Position numbers and translations under genes: made by a program
NCBI RefSeq assembly: GCF_039871975.1
Contig: NZ_JBDPLL010000001.1
DNA length: 64,000 bases
Direction: 5' to 3' (one strand)
Source: Trichormus_B sp936914905
GTDB taxonomy: Bacteria > Cyanobacteriota > Cyanobacteriia > Cyanobacteriales > Nostocaceae
Notes under the pieces: model-generated
Database searches by the model: none
What the model was told of the DNA's origin: nothing
What the model saw: the letters and a program-made list of their open reading frames with translations, nothing else
Shown: in pieces, positions 28,549-37,657 of the stretch
Layout: each line of letters opens with the position of its first letter
How positions within the stretch are numbered: the first letter of the stretch is position 1

Positions 28549-29586
28549 ATGGCCTTATACGCTGAATTACATCGACACTTGGGGGGTTCTGTTGTCCCTC
28601 GTGTGTTGTGGCGATATTTTGAGCGCCATGCTACAGATTTAATTTCTCGTTTTGCTGAATATTCAGAATTTGAAGATTTTTATACCCGTCCTCGTAACAC
28701 TTTAGATAAATATCTAGAACTACATACCTTGGTAGAAAGTGTGCAAACTGTAGAAACTTTACCTTACTTTATCTATCGGTTGCTACGGGGTGCATATATA
28801 TTTGAAAATTTGGCTTATTTAGAACTCCGCTATACTCCCTATTTGCGGACACCTGAACATCTGGGTCAAAACGAAAGAATTGATAAGATGACGGAAATTG
28901 TTGAGATTGTGGGAAAGGCCAGCCATTCCTCAGAATATCCAATTGTTAATAGTCAAATTCTCTGTATGCACTCTCGTTTACCCTATGAAGTCAATAAGGC
29001 AATTGTTGATTTAGCAGCACGGAATAGGGAATATGTTTGTGCAGTAGATATAGCTGGTGGCGATCACTATTATGCTGAACGTATGGATGAATGGGTAAGT
29101 TTATATAATTATGCCCGTTCTTTAGGCTTGAACACTACCGGACATCTTTATGAAACTACAGCAGGTTGTTATCCTCAACTACTACCTTATTTAATGCGAA
29201 TTGGTCACGGTATCCAAATTCCATTACTTTATCCTGAATTATTGCCAGATTTAGCCAAATGTGGACAATGTTTAGAAGTTTGTCCCACAACCTACCTAAA
29301 AACAGGGACTTTACAGGATATCCGTCAACTGAAGTTAGTATTTGACCGCTGTTTTGAAGCAGGGGTTGATATTGCAATTTGTACAGACAACGCTGGCTTA
29401 CATAACGTCCGGCTACCGTTTGAGTATGAAAATCTCTTGACTTACGACATAATTAATTTCCAACAGCTACAAGCTTGTCAAGATGCCGCTTTTCGCCATG
29501 CTTTTACTTGGCCTCATAGTCAACGTCCTGCATCTTTACTCAATAGCTTGTTGAAACCTGAACCAGCTAAAGTTTTGGCAAGATAA
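28549..29586 (+). CDS. Adenosine-deaminase-like amidohydrolase
   Basis: 345 residues of the adenosine/AMP deaminase superfamily (zinc TIM barrel, deaminates adenine nucleosides). Metal-ligand motif HRHLGGS at residues 8-14. The usual HAGE is TGHLYE (His and Glu kept). MRIGHGIQIPLL carries the next His, and CTDNAGLHN replaces the usual SxDDP: the metal-binding Asp is kept but the second Asp is Asn. Mid-protein there is an unusual CGQCLEVCPTTYLKTG segment (ECPTSN in classic enzymes). True substrate is therefore uncertain. It is intact, single gene. Confidence 0.85.
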   Translation: MALYAELHRHLGGSVVPRVLWRYFERHATDLISRFAEYSEFEDFYTRPRNTLDKYLELHTLVESVQTVETLPYFIYRLLRGAYIFENLAYLELRYTPYLRTPEHLGQNERIDKMTEIVEIVGKASHSSEYPIVNSQILCMHSRLPYEVNKAIVDLAARNREYVCAVDIAGGDHYYAERMDEWVSLYNYARSLGLNTTGHLYETTAGCYPQLLPYLMRIGHGIQIPLLYPELLPDLAKCGQCLEVCPTTYLKTGTLQDIRQLKLVFDRCFEAGVDIAICTDNAGLHNVRLPFEYENLLTYDIINFQQLQACQDAAFRHAFTWPHSQRPASLLNSLLKPEPAKVLAR

Positions 29587-29719
29587 AGATTACAAAAGAC
29601 TAACCTTGAATACAGTAGGAGTCGGGAGTCAGGAGTAAAACTCTCTTACTGTCTTGGTTTCAATTTAGATTCTGTACCTCATTGATATGCAATCTGCTGT
29701 ATGTCAATTTTTAATAATT

Positions 29720-29739
29720 TCCCCCACTCAGATGGGGGA
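29720..29739. terminator. Possible bidirectional terminator
   Basis: TCCCCCA and TGGGGGA pair (7 bp, 6-base loop) between two convergent genes. A T run (AATTTTTAATAATTT) flanks the left side. Confidence 0.5.
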
Positions 29740-29797
29740 TTTCTGCTTTGGATAATCAACTAATTTTTTTTGACAATTAGAGTTACAAAATATGGAT

Positions 29798-30664
29798 TTA
29801 AGAATTGCTAGGAATACGTTCTATTTCCGCATAACCGCTTAAAATTAAACTCTGTCCTTCAGTTTCTAAACGATTAAGTCGCATTTTTACCCCATCTAAG
29901 TCAAAGCGATCTAAATCGACCATCTTATCTAAAATTTCCACCAGTGCGGTGCTTAAAGTTTGAGAAACTTCTCGCTGTGCTTCTGGAATTTGCTCAAGTT
30001 CAATTTTTGGGTCTTTAAAAGAAACTCGCCTCCTTTTTTCAATACCGATACCAAGAGTCATACTCAGGGACATGAGTTCGCCGTTATTTAAATCGGCTTT
30101 AGCTACCAGATGCAAGCGGTTTCCGGGTAATAGCTTTATTTGAACTTCCGTAAACGAAACTGGTTCACCACCAGATATCGCCGTTAAAGTTGCTTCAGAA
30201 AGGTTGAGTAGACGCTTCTTAACCAATTCTGCCTGGAAAGCTTTATTTATACCTGTTTCCGATAATATTACTTGCGCTACCGCTTGGGTAGGTTGCTTAA
30301 GGCTGAGTTTGCCACTCAAAACAGAGCCGAAGTCAATTGACACTGCATCGGTTTCAAAGGACATTTCCTCAACTGCGAAGTCTTTACGAATTACTAAACC
30401 ACGACCGCTCATTTTAAAGCTATCAATGCTGCCTTGCAACAGTTTGCTGGAGGGATAGCAGCGCACAAAGACTTCTACTGACTCGCTTTGGGTAAACAGG
30501 TGGCGAATCGTTTGGCTGGCGACTGTGTTGAGCATTCGCTCTCCCCAGTCTGTGCCTTTGGGATCTGTGAAACCAGTAAGTCCGCCTAACATTAGGTTCT
30601 GGGTCTCTAGAAGTTCTTTGTACTTTTGTAACAAATTGTGAATAATAGTGCAAGCGATCCCCAA
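29798..30664 (-). CDS. DUF2993 (LmeA-like) protein
   Basis: Up to 288 residues; the likely start is the internal ATG at 30592 (MLGGLTGFTDPKGTDWGERM), giving 264 residues, because the upstream 24 codons look unconserved. The core has SVEVFVRCYPSSKLLQGSID, SFKMSGRGLVIRKDF, MSFETDAVSIDFGSVLSGK and QSLILSGYAEIERIP, the pattern of DUF2993 proteins, which are predicted to bind lipid-like ligands at membranes. Function in cyanobacteria is unknown. It is convergent with the deaminase and 85 bases downstream of a small gene on the same strand. Confidence 0.82.
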   Translation of the reverse strand: MGIACTIIHNLLQKYKELLETQNLMLGGLTGFTDPKGTDWGERMLNTVASQTIRHLFTQSESVEVFVRCYPSSKLLQGSIDSFKMSGRGLVIRKDFAVEEMSFETDAVSIDFGSVLSGKLSLKQPTQAVAQVILSETGINKAFQAELVKKRLLNLSEATLTAISGGEPVSFTEVQIKLLPGNRLHLVAKADLNNGELMSLSMTLGIGIEKRRRVSFKDPKIELEQIPEAQREVSQTLSTALVEILDKMVDLDRFDLDGVKMRLNRLETEGQSLILSGYAEIERIPSNS

Positions 30665-30749
30665 ATTTATTGTTCTGATGACATTGTGCAGTATACCTGA
30701 TGGTTGATAGCCAAATGTGTCGGATATGACGGTGTTAGCTGTGATAGCG

Positions 30750-31103
30750 TTAGTCTACTTGTTCTACATACTGGTTAATGTCCTCAATGATGCGAGTGAG
30801 TTCAGCTTCTGTAGTTAAGCAAATGTTGATATTGCGGATAGTCAGCAGGACTTTGGCTGCAAAGGGGGTCGGCCAAATATTGGGATTGCAGAAAACTTCT
30901 AAAAATACCTCACCAGTGTGGCGATACTCTAAAGGAGGTCGGGGAGTAACTTTACCACCTCCAGGGGTGGGTTTAGCGGCAACAGCTTTTAGGCTTACCA
31001 TGAATTCATTGATTGCTGCTTTTAATTCTCGTGCTGCTTGGGGTGAAAAACTGAAGGATACAGAACCTTCACCGAGGTTCAGCGTCATCCGGGTAGAAGA
31101 CAT
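30750..31103 (-). CDS. Conserved small protein of unknown function
   Basis: 117 residues with even composition and no signal peptide or membrane segment: MSSTRMTLNLGEGSVSFSFS, ARELKAAINEFMVSLKAV, LEYRHTGEVFLEVFCNPN and LTRIIEDINQYVEQVD. I do not recognise the family. It lies upstream of the DUF2993 gene on the same strand and could be co-transcribed with it. Confidence 0.72.
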   Translation of the reverse strand: MSSTRMTLNLGEGSVSFSFSPQAARELKAAINEFMVSLKAVAAKPTPGGGKVTPRPPLEYRHTGEVFLEVFCNPNIWPTPFAAKVLLTIRNINICLTTEAELTRIIEDINQYVEQVD

Positions 31104-31913
31104 AGACTTTTTTTATTCAAACTTCTTGGTAATTACATATCTTAGCAGGATGGAGTGATTGAGTGTGGGGTGTGGGGGAGGAGAGGAAAAATCAACAGTG
31201 ACAACTGACTTAGGACTTATGCAAGTGTCACAATCACATCTCTTCTAGGGTGCGTCAGATACCTAGAATCTATTGATATTAACCAATTTATAGGTCTGAC
31301 ACACCATACTAATATGCCAGTTAAGTAGGTGGGTGTTAAAAATTGTCGTTATGACAAGGCAAGAGGTGAACCAGCGCGGTCTTCGGGAGCCGCTGCGGTA
31401 GAAGGGTTTCTGAGCATAAAAAGTGGCGTGGTTTCCCCCATGTAGGCGCTTCACTTTCCCCCAGGTTGCGACTGGAGAACCTGAAGGGCAAAAGGCAATA
31501 GGGAAGAGGTTTTAGTCAGTTTTACTTTTCGTTACATACTTCTCTCTGAGAAGCCACTGTGTGTCTACGGTTTTTGTGCCTTCCTACTTACCTAACTTCT
31601 GTAACTATTTTAGATTCTGGATTAGAAATCTTTTTCTGCTTATAGGTCTATAAATCGATTTGTCACAATTATTTTTCTAAGTGGGATTAGTTATTTATGA
31701 TAAAAATAGTCTGTTATGAACAACAATAGTAGCTATCTATTACTGCATTTCAATGAAATTTAACTATAATTAATCTCAATAATTTAGCAAAATATTTAGA
31801 CCTTATAGAGACTTTTCTTCGTTAAAGTGTAGGACTTTGATACATTTTTTTGTTTTGGTTTTTGCTTTAGGCCTTACAGTAGAAGTGATAGAACATGATG
31901 TTATAAATTGTTT
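31104..31913. other. Gene-free region with a MITE-like element
   Basis: About 800 bases between divergent genes. 31249-31310 holds a weak inverted repeat (GTGCGTCAGA / TCTGACACAC). The element at 31322-31590 and an R3 copy are described separately. 31600-31900 is AT-rich leader sequence of the CDF gene with no frame of note. Confidence 0.6.
31322..31590. mobile_element. Larger MITE-B-like element carrying repeat R3
   Basis: The ends TAAGTAGGTGGGTG and TGCCTTCCTACTTA are inverted repeats resembling the MITE-B ends, bounded by TA. GTGTGTCTACGG inside the right end mirrors the GTGTCTACCTAC of MITE-B. The 269-bp body includes repeat R3 (31343-31455), found inverted at 15943-16065. This is a probable related non-autonomous element; the boundary calls are inference. 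Confidence 0.55.
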
Positions 31914-32819
31914 ATGAGTTACGATAATCGTGCTGAAGTAAGAAAAGTTTTAATTATTACTCTCCTGCTCAACTTATTTGTGATGGCATTAAAAGTAGTG
32001 GTAGGGTATTCAACAGGTTCTTTAAGCTTGTTAGCTGACGCATTACATAGTGTGACAGATAGCGCCAATAACGTTTTAGGATTGATTGCTAGTAAGTTTT
32101 CTTCTCCGTTACCAGATCGAGAACATCCCTATGGACACCATAAATTTGAAGCTGTGGGTGCTTTGGGGATAGCGGCTTTTTTAGGGATAGGTTGTTTTGA
32201 AATTCTCCAAGGAGCAATAGAACAAATTTTTAAAGGTGGTTCAGCTGTGAAAATATCTGGTTCTGAGTTGTGGTTATTATTAATTGTGCTAGGGATAAAT
32301 ATTTCTGTCGCTTTTTATGAACGTAGTGTTGGTAAACGGGTAGGTAGTTCAATTTTAATTGCTGATGCCACACATACAATGAGTGATATTTGGGTGACTA
32401 TCTCTGTGCTGGGAGGGTTAATAGGTATTTGGTGGCTAAATTTTCAATGGCTAGATGTGGTGTTGGCTTTTCCGGTGGCTTTGTTAGTATTTTGGAGTGG
32501 TTGGTCAGTCCTAAAAGAGAACTTACCTTGGTTGGTAGATCAAATGGCGATTGCTCCTGAAGCCATTCATGCGATCACAGTTTCTGTCCCAGGCGTAATT
32601 AACTGTCATGACATTGCTTCCCGTGGCGTTTTGGGTCGCCAAGTTTTTATAGAAATGCATTTAATAGTAGATGCACCAGATGTAGAAACTGCTCATCGAA
32701 TTACTGAAGAACTAGAACGTCAATTAGAAGAACGCTTTAGTCCTGTCAGGATTTCAATTCACGTTGAGCCACCAGCGTATAAGTCTGAAAGCATTAGTTT
32801 TGAAAATGGAGTAAGGTAG
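31914..32819 (+). CDS. Cation diffusion facilitator family transporter
   Basis: CDF proteins export divalent metals (Zn, Co, Fe, Mn) by proton antiport. From ATG 31914 the product is 301 residues (a TTG two codons earlier is possible). Six TM segments; metal-site motifs LLADALHSVTD (HxxxD, TM2) and IADATHTMSD (HxxxD, TM5), the conserved YGHHKFE, and a C-terminal cytoplasmic domain ending HVEPP. The HxxxD type in TM2 and TM5 does not by itself fix the metal. It is intact, single gene. Confidence 0.92.
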   Translation: MSYDNRAEVRKVLIITLLLNLFVMALKVVVGYSTGSLSLLADALHSVTDSANNVLGLIASKFSSPLPDREHPYGHHKFEAVGALGIAAFLGIGCFEILQGAIEQIFKGGSAVKISGSELWLLLIVLGINISVAFYERSVGKRVGSSILIADATHTMSDIWVTISVLGGLIGIWWLNFQWLDVVLAFPVALLVFWSGWSVLKENLPWLVDQMAIAPEAIHAITVSVPGVINCHDIASRGVLGRQVFIEMHLIVDAPDVETAHRITEELERQLEERFSPVRISIHVEPPAYKSESISFENGVR

Positions 32820-32847
32820 TAGATTTTGATTTACTCCCATTTGCAAA

Positions 32848-33252
32848 TTAACGCTTAGAAAATGTGACTAAATTGGCGATAATTTCTACTAATTCACCAG
32901 GATCAACAGGTTTAGCTACATGGGTTTGAAACCCAGCTTCTAAGGCACGGCTACGATCTTCACTATCTGCATAACCAGTTAAAGCAACAGCCGGAATTCT
33001 GCCGCCTTCATCAGCTTTGCGCGATCGCACTTTCCGAATTAAAGTGTAGCCATCTTCACCAGGTAGTGCAATATCGCAGATCAAAGCATCAGGTTTAAAT
33101 CTGGGTAGTATTTCTAGAGCTAATGCTGCTGATGGAACTGTTCTAACTCTGGCTCCATCTGCTTCTAAGACGATAGTCAGGTAAAAGCAACTATCATCAT
33201 CATCATCAACTACCAGAATGCGTAATCCAGTCAGACGGAGATTATTTTGCAT
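32848..33252 (-). CDS. Single-domain response regulator (CheY-like)
   Basis: 134 residues forming one receiver domain: acidic pocket VVDDDDDS, phospho-acceptor Asp in ALICDIALPGEDGY (residue ~59), the Thr in ALTGYA and the Lys in HVAKPVDP. No output domain, so it acts by protein contact or as a phosphate relay. No histidine kinase is adjacent. It is convergent with the CDF gene, 28 bases apart. Confidence 0.93.
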   Translation of the reverse strand: MQNNLRLTGLRILVVDDDDDSCFYLTIVLEADGARVRTVPSAALALEILPRFKPDALICDIALPGEDGYTLIRKVRSRKADEGGRIPAVALTGYADSEDRSRALEAGFQTHVAKPVDPGELVEIIANLVTFSKR

Positions 33253-33591
33253 AACATCTCCATAGGTGTTGGGAATTAGAAAGAAGAATTTTACATCAAC
33301 TTTTCTTGCTATCCTCAGTCACCATACCAATAGCAATTTTACTGCGTTAAATGAGATTTATTACTGTTAATTAATTTTCTTAATCTAGTAGTAAAAACTA
33401 GGATTATTAATCAGGGTTTCGTAAATTAGATAGATAAATATTGATAATTGGCGATTTTTTTAGCACTTATCGCCAAAAAAATGAACTATATAGAGCAGGA
33501 GTCAGGAGTCAAGATATCGCCACGTTCCACGATTAGAAGAAAGAAGAAAGAATTAATCTTTCCCCCTGCTCTCTTCCCTGTCACCTGTCAC

Positions 33592-35214
33592 CTATTCCCA
33601 CTCGATAGTTCCAGGTGGCTTGGAGGTGATGTCATAAACCACACGGTTAACGCCTTTTACCTCATTGACGATTCTGTTAGAAATTCCTTCTAGGACATCG
33701 TAAGGTACACGGGCCCAGTCTGCTGTCATCCCATCTTCACTGGTGACAATCCGTAAAACTATGGGGTAAGCGTAGGTACGCTTATCACCCATTACGCCTA
33801 CACTTCGAATTGGTAATAATACGGCAAATGCTTGCCAATAGTCATGATACAAGCCGCGCTGATTGATTTCTTGGCGTACAATTAAATCAGCATCCCGTAA
33901 AATATTTAACCCTTCGGCTGTGACTTCGCCTAAGATACGAATTGCTAAACCGGGGCCGGGGAAGGGTTGTCTTTGGACAATTTCTTCTGGTAAACCAATG
34001 GAACGACCTACTTTACGGACTTCATCTTTAAAAAGTTTCCGCAAGGGTTCGACGAGTTTAAATCTAAGGTCTTTGGGTAAACCACCAACATTGTGATGAC
34101 TCTTAATTTTTACTGCTACTCGTTCGCCGGTTTTGGGGTCAACATTAGTATCAGCAGATTCAATCACATCAGGATAGAGAGTACCTTGAGCTAAATAATC
34201 AAAGTGACCGAGTTTTTTGGAGGTTTCTTCAAATACGCGGATAAATTCATGGCCGATGCGACGGCGTTTTTCTTCGGGGTCTGTGATATCAGCAATAGCT
34301 TTAATAAAGCGATCTCGAGCATTGACATATTCCACCGGAATATGAAACTGTTCTTGAAATAGTCTGAGTAATCTTTCAGGCTCTAACTTACGCATGAAGC
34401 CTTGGTCAATAAAGACACAAGTTAGTTGTTTACCAATGGCTTTATACAGCAGAAATGCGAGGGTGGAAGAATCTACACCCCCAGAAAGAGCCAATAATAC
34501 GCGCTTCTCACCAACTCTAGCGCGAATTTCCCGAATTGATTCTTCCACAAAAGCTGCTGTTGTCCAGGTGGGTTCACAGTCACAAATATGGTAAACAAAG
34601 TTACGAATTAATGCTATTCCACCAAGGGAATGCACCACTTCTGGATGGAACTGTACACCATAAAGTTTCTTGTCGTGGTCAGCAATAGCGGCACAGGGAG
34701 TATTTTCTGTATGTGCCAATAATTCAAATCCAGATGGCATTTTTGTGACTGAATCCCCATGACTCATCCACATTGTTGTGCCATCTTCAACATTAGTTAG
34801 CAAATCTGTGGGATCATCTATATATAATGATGCTTTGCCGTATTCACCTCGATCAGCTTTGGTGACTTCCCCACCTAGTTGGTTCACCATCAACTGCATT
34901 CCATAGCATACACCTAAGATAGGGATTCCCAAATTCCAGATTTCTGGGTCACAATGGGGTGCATAATCGCTATATACTGAATTTGGCCCACCAGACAAGA
35001 TAATTCCCTTGGGATTTAACTGGCGCAAATGTTCTGCTTTGGTTCGATAGGAGAGAACTTCAGAATATACTTGAGTCTCACGGATACGCCGAGCGATTAG
35101 TTCAGAATATTGAGAACCAAAGTCTAAAATAACAATTATTTGGCGATTAATCACCCCCAAATTTTCTTGTATTTGAGGTGCTTGTTCGGTTGGTAGAGTC
35201 ACCGCTGTATTCAT
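33592..35214 (-). CDS. guaA: GMP synthase (glutamine-hydrolysing)
   Basis: GuaA turns XMP into GMP using glutamine and ATP. The 540-residue product has an N-terminal class I glutaminase (nucleophile Cys in GVCYGMQ, His-Glu in FHPEV), then the ATP-pyrophosphatase domain with P-loop LSGGVDSS and a C-terminal dimerisation domain ending GTIEWE. The first 25 residues (TLPTEQAPQIQENLG) are a cyanobacterial-type extension before QIIVILDFGSQYSELIARRI. It is intact, alone. Confidence 0.97.
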   Translation of the reverse strand: MNTAVTLPTEQAPQIQENLGVINRQIIVILDFGSQYSELIARRIRETQVYSEVLSYRTKAEHLRQLNPKGIILSGGPNSVYSDYAPHCDPEIWNLGIPILGVCYGMQLMVNQLGGEVTKADRGEYGKASLYIDDPTDLLTNVEDGTTMWMSHGDSVTKMPSGFELLAHTENTPCAAIADHDKKLYGVQFHPEVVHSLGGIALIRNFVYHICDCEPTWTTAAFVEESIREIRARVGEKRVLLALSGGVDSSTLAFLLYKAIGKQLTCVFIDQGFMRKLEPERLLRLFQEQFHIPVEYVNARDRFIKAIADITDPEEKRRRIGHEFIRVFEETSKKLGHFDYLAQGTLYPDVIESADTNVDPKTGERVAVKIKSHHNVGGLPKDLRFKLVEPLRKLFKDEVRKVGRSIGLPEEIVQRQPFPGPGLAIRILGEVTAEGLNILRDADLIVRQEINQRGLYHDYWQAFAVLLPIRSVGVMGDKRTYAYPIVLRIVTSEDGMTADWARVPYDVLEGISNRIVNEVKGVNRVVYDITSKPPGTIEWE

Positions 35215-35422
35215 GATGTCGAGAGTGTGTCTTTAAAGATAAAACATGATTACCACTTCCGGCTTTTTAGGCTAGTAATGGTCATAAAACCCTAATATCC
35301 TAATATTATAGAAGCGACTGCTGCCGCGTCCGTTGAGCCGATAAATTTGGCTTGTATTAAAAGCTATAATGATCTACTGAAAAAATTATTTATTTGGTTT
35401 ATTTATGATAATTCATAATAAG

Positions 35423-36538
35423 TTAACACAATTTTTCCATCAAAATACAACCAGTTTTACTCTTGACGATAATTTCTCGAGCGCGGTCAAAAAGAACTGA
35501 ACCACAAACTGTTGTGGCTGTAACCCGGTTACTGTGGCTTTTAAGATATTCTTGGCAACGGATATCAATGGTTTCGGCAATGGTGCTATAAACTTGATCT
35601 ACCCAATTACTGCCAGTATTACTGTCTAGGAAATGCAGGTGTTTTAATGCAGCTTCAGCAGTGCGGCTGTGAAATACTACTTCTACATCTGAAGGTTCTA
35701 AACCTGCGATCGCACAATGGGCTGCTAAAATTTCCCGTCGGCCATCAGCTAAGTGATGATGGGTGTGAAAAATCCCTCCTGCCAGTTTCATCAGCTTACC
35801 GTGATAACCAAACAATAAAATTTCTTTAACCCCTAAAATATCAGCTTCCACTAACATTGATCCTAACCAGTTAGCAGTTTTTACCAATTTTTCAGGGTTA
35901 ATGCCCGATTTTGCTGCGAAATCCAAGCCATTTTCACCAATACAGAAAACTAAACTCTCAAACCGACTGGCTTTAGTTTGTAAATCAGTACGGAAAGCTG
36001 TTAATTGATCTGGTGTACTCAAAGGTTGAGAAATTCCTGTTGTTCCCAATAGAGAAAGACCTTCGACTACACCAAAAGCAGAATTAGAAGTTCTGACAGC
36101 GAGCGAGCGCCCTTCGGGTAAAATAATTGTGACTGTGATTTTTTCCCCAGGTGCTAACATCCGTTGCAAATTTTCAGTTAACAATCTCTGAGCATAACCA
36201 TAAATTGCTGCTTTACCTTCACCATTAAGTTGCTTGCCAATCCCCTCTCCCCCCTGAATAATTACTGACTCCCCATCTCCCTCATACCATGCCACCATCG
36301 CCCAAATAGGTGTATTTTTAGTCAAATCCAAGTTATCACCAGGATCACTGCGAGTAATAGCCAAAGCCGAATTTTCAGATATTCCTGCTACCTGTTCAAT
36401 TGGTATTTCTGCTATTTCGGCTGGTAAAATCAAATCAACAGCAGTTATGTTCAGAGATTGACGATAATGTAACCAATGTAAAGCAGCAACAGCCGCAGCA
36501 CAAGCAAAAACTGGTAGAGTGTATCCAGATCGGGACAT
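35423..36538 (-). CDS. cbiD: Cobalt-precorrin-5B C1-methyltransferase
   Basis: CbiD methylates C1 of cobalt-precorrin-5B in anaerobic-type cobalamin synthesis. The 371-residue product carries SRSGYTLPVFACAAAVAALH (residues 2-21) and then RSDPGDNLDLTKN; others are GEGIGKQLNGEGKAAI, VTIILPEGRSLAVRTSNSAF and GLSLLGTTGI, followed by LLFGYHGKLMKLAGGIFHTH. The N-terminal SxSGYTLPVFA start is the usual cyanobacterial form. It stands alone upstream of a small gene on the same strand. With cobK it indicates that B12 synthesis is retained. Confidence 0.94.
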   Translation of the reverse strand: MSRSGYTLPVFACAAAVAALHWLHYRQSLNITAVDLILPAEIAEIPIEQVAGISENSALAITRSDPGDNLDLTKNTPIWAMVAWYEGDGESVIIQGGEGIGKQLNGEGKAAIYGYAQRLLTENLQRMLAPGEKITVTIILPEGRSLAVRTSNSAFGVVEGLSLLGTTGISQPLSTPDQLTAFRTDLQTKASRFESLVFCIGENGLDFAAKSGINPEKLVKTANWLGSMLVEADILGVKEILLFGYHGKLMKLAGGIFHTHHHLADGRREILAAHCAIAGLEPSDVEVVFHSRTAEAALKHLHFLDSNTGSNWVDQVYSTIAETIDIRCQEYLKSHSNRVTATTVCGSVLFDRAREIIVKSKTGCILMEKLC

Positions 36539-36555
36539 AAAAATTCAAACTGCTT

Positions 36556-36614
36556 CTTTCAGAAGAGCTACGCTAACAAAATAGTACTTCCAGCAGGCTG
36601 CGCCAACAAAATTC
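36556..36614 (-). repeat. Partial copy of repeat R2, inverted
   Basis: The minus strand reads TTTGAATTTTGTTGGCGCAG, then CCTGCTGGAAGTACTATTTT and the GCGTAGCTCTTCTGAAAGAA block, matching the core of the R2 copy at 38023-38165. It lies in the leader of cbiD, just upstream of its start. Confidence 0.8.
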
Positions 36615-36684
36615 AAAAGGGTTATTAGATTTTAACCCCTCCTCCCCTTCCCCTTCTTCTGATCTGCCTTCTGCCTCCTGCCTC

Positions 36685-36984
36685 TTAAATTCCTAGTTCT
36701 AATAACAAAGCTTCCATTGCTTCCCAAGAAATGCCTTGTTGAATATAACGGGGTGATTCAGGATTATAAGGACTAGCTATGCGGTCAATGCTGATAATTG
36801 TTGCTTTATCTGGTAATACAGGTACATCTGGATCAAATGCCGTTGATTGCATTAAAGAACTAGAAAAGCCCTTAAAAACTGCAATTTTATCTTGGTCATC
36901 AGCAATACTTATAGACACTATTAGAACTTCTTGAGGTCGTTTGACAGTATATTGTTCCAGCCTTTTACCGATTGAATTATTCAT
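36685..36984 (-). CDS. Small conserved protein of unknown function
   Basis: About 99 residues from ATG 36984 (MNNSIGKRLEQYTVKRPQEV); a longer frame from 37002 adds six residues. Contains VLIVSISIADDQDKIAVFKG and ISIDRIASPYNPESPRYIQQ, with an acidic, Leu-rich end (WEAMEALLLELGI). No membrane segment or metal motif. It resembles small proteins conserved in cyanobacteria and chloroplast-bearing algae; no function is assigned. It lies upstream of cbiD on the same strand, 146 bases apart. Confidence 0.72.
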   Translation of the reverse strand: MNNSIGKRLEQYTVKRPQEVLIVSISIADDQDKIAVFKGFSSSLMQSTAFDPDVPVLPDKATIISIDRIASPYNPESPRYIQQGISWEAMEALLLELGI

Positions 36985-37066
36985 CAAACAAAGAAAGTAC
37001 AAGTTAGTTGATTATTTGCAGTATTATCATTAACTCGACAATTAACCTGTATACTTTATCTTTTTT

Positions 37067-37657
37067 TTATTGTGTTGAGGAACGTCCCTTCTTCCCTAGC
37101 TTTATCATGACAAAATAGCTTAAGTAAGCCATATAAACTATTAAAGCTATTATTCCCAGAAAACCTAAAAGGGCTGGTTTACTATTATGATGAAAATATT
37201 CTTTAAACATTAATGGTGCTTCTAGCCAAACGCTACAATAGGGGGTTTTGAGGGCATTTCCTGAAAAACCACAACCCACAAAAGGTGCAAGGCCTATTAT
37301 ACCTAAAGCGCAGTAAAGAGTCATTGCCCAGCGCCAAGATGTGAACACCAATTTTAATAGACTATTTGGTTGATACTCAATTTCATCGTTGAGATCCACC
37401 CAAAACCATAGGGATATGGGAATCAGAAAACGAGCTATTAAGCCAGAGATAAAACTTACTGCCATGCCACCAATCATCAAGTAAGCTGTGATTGCTAATA
37501 GACTCGCTACTCGCCAGTAAATCATTAACAAGCATTGTATTCCTTCTGATTTTTGCACGAATGCCCAAATTAGGAGAATTAGGGGAATAATTAAGGCAAA
37601 TAATAACGTCAATCTATAATCCATCCAGACGTAAGGGCGAAACCAAACTTGTGGCAT
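37067..37657 (-). CDS. DUF3177-type membrane protein
   Basis: 196 residues with about five membrane segments. Opens with QVWFRPYVWMDYRLTLLFAL and holds ARFLIPISLWFWVDLNDEIE and a GCGFSGNALKTPYCSVWLEA loop, then PLMFKEYFHHNSKPALLGFL. This matches DUF3177 proteins, found in cyanobacteria, function unknown. It is 64 bases upstream of the preceding small gene on the same strand, so the two may be co-transcribed. Confidence 0.82.
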   Translation of the reverse strand: MPQVWFRPYVWMDYRLTLLFALIIPLILLIWAFVQKSEGIQCLLMIYWRVASLLAITAYLMIGGMAVSFISGLIARFLIPISLWFWVDLNDEIEYQPNSLLKLVFTSWRWAMTLYCALGIIGLAPFVGCGFSGNALKTPYCSVWLEAPLMFKEYFHHNSKPALLGFLGIIALIVYMAYLSYFVMIKLGKKGRSSTQ

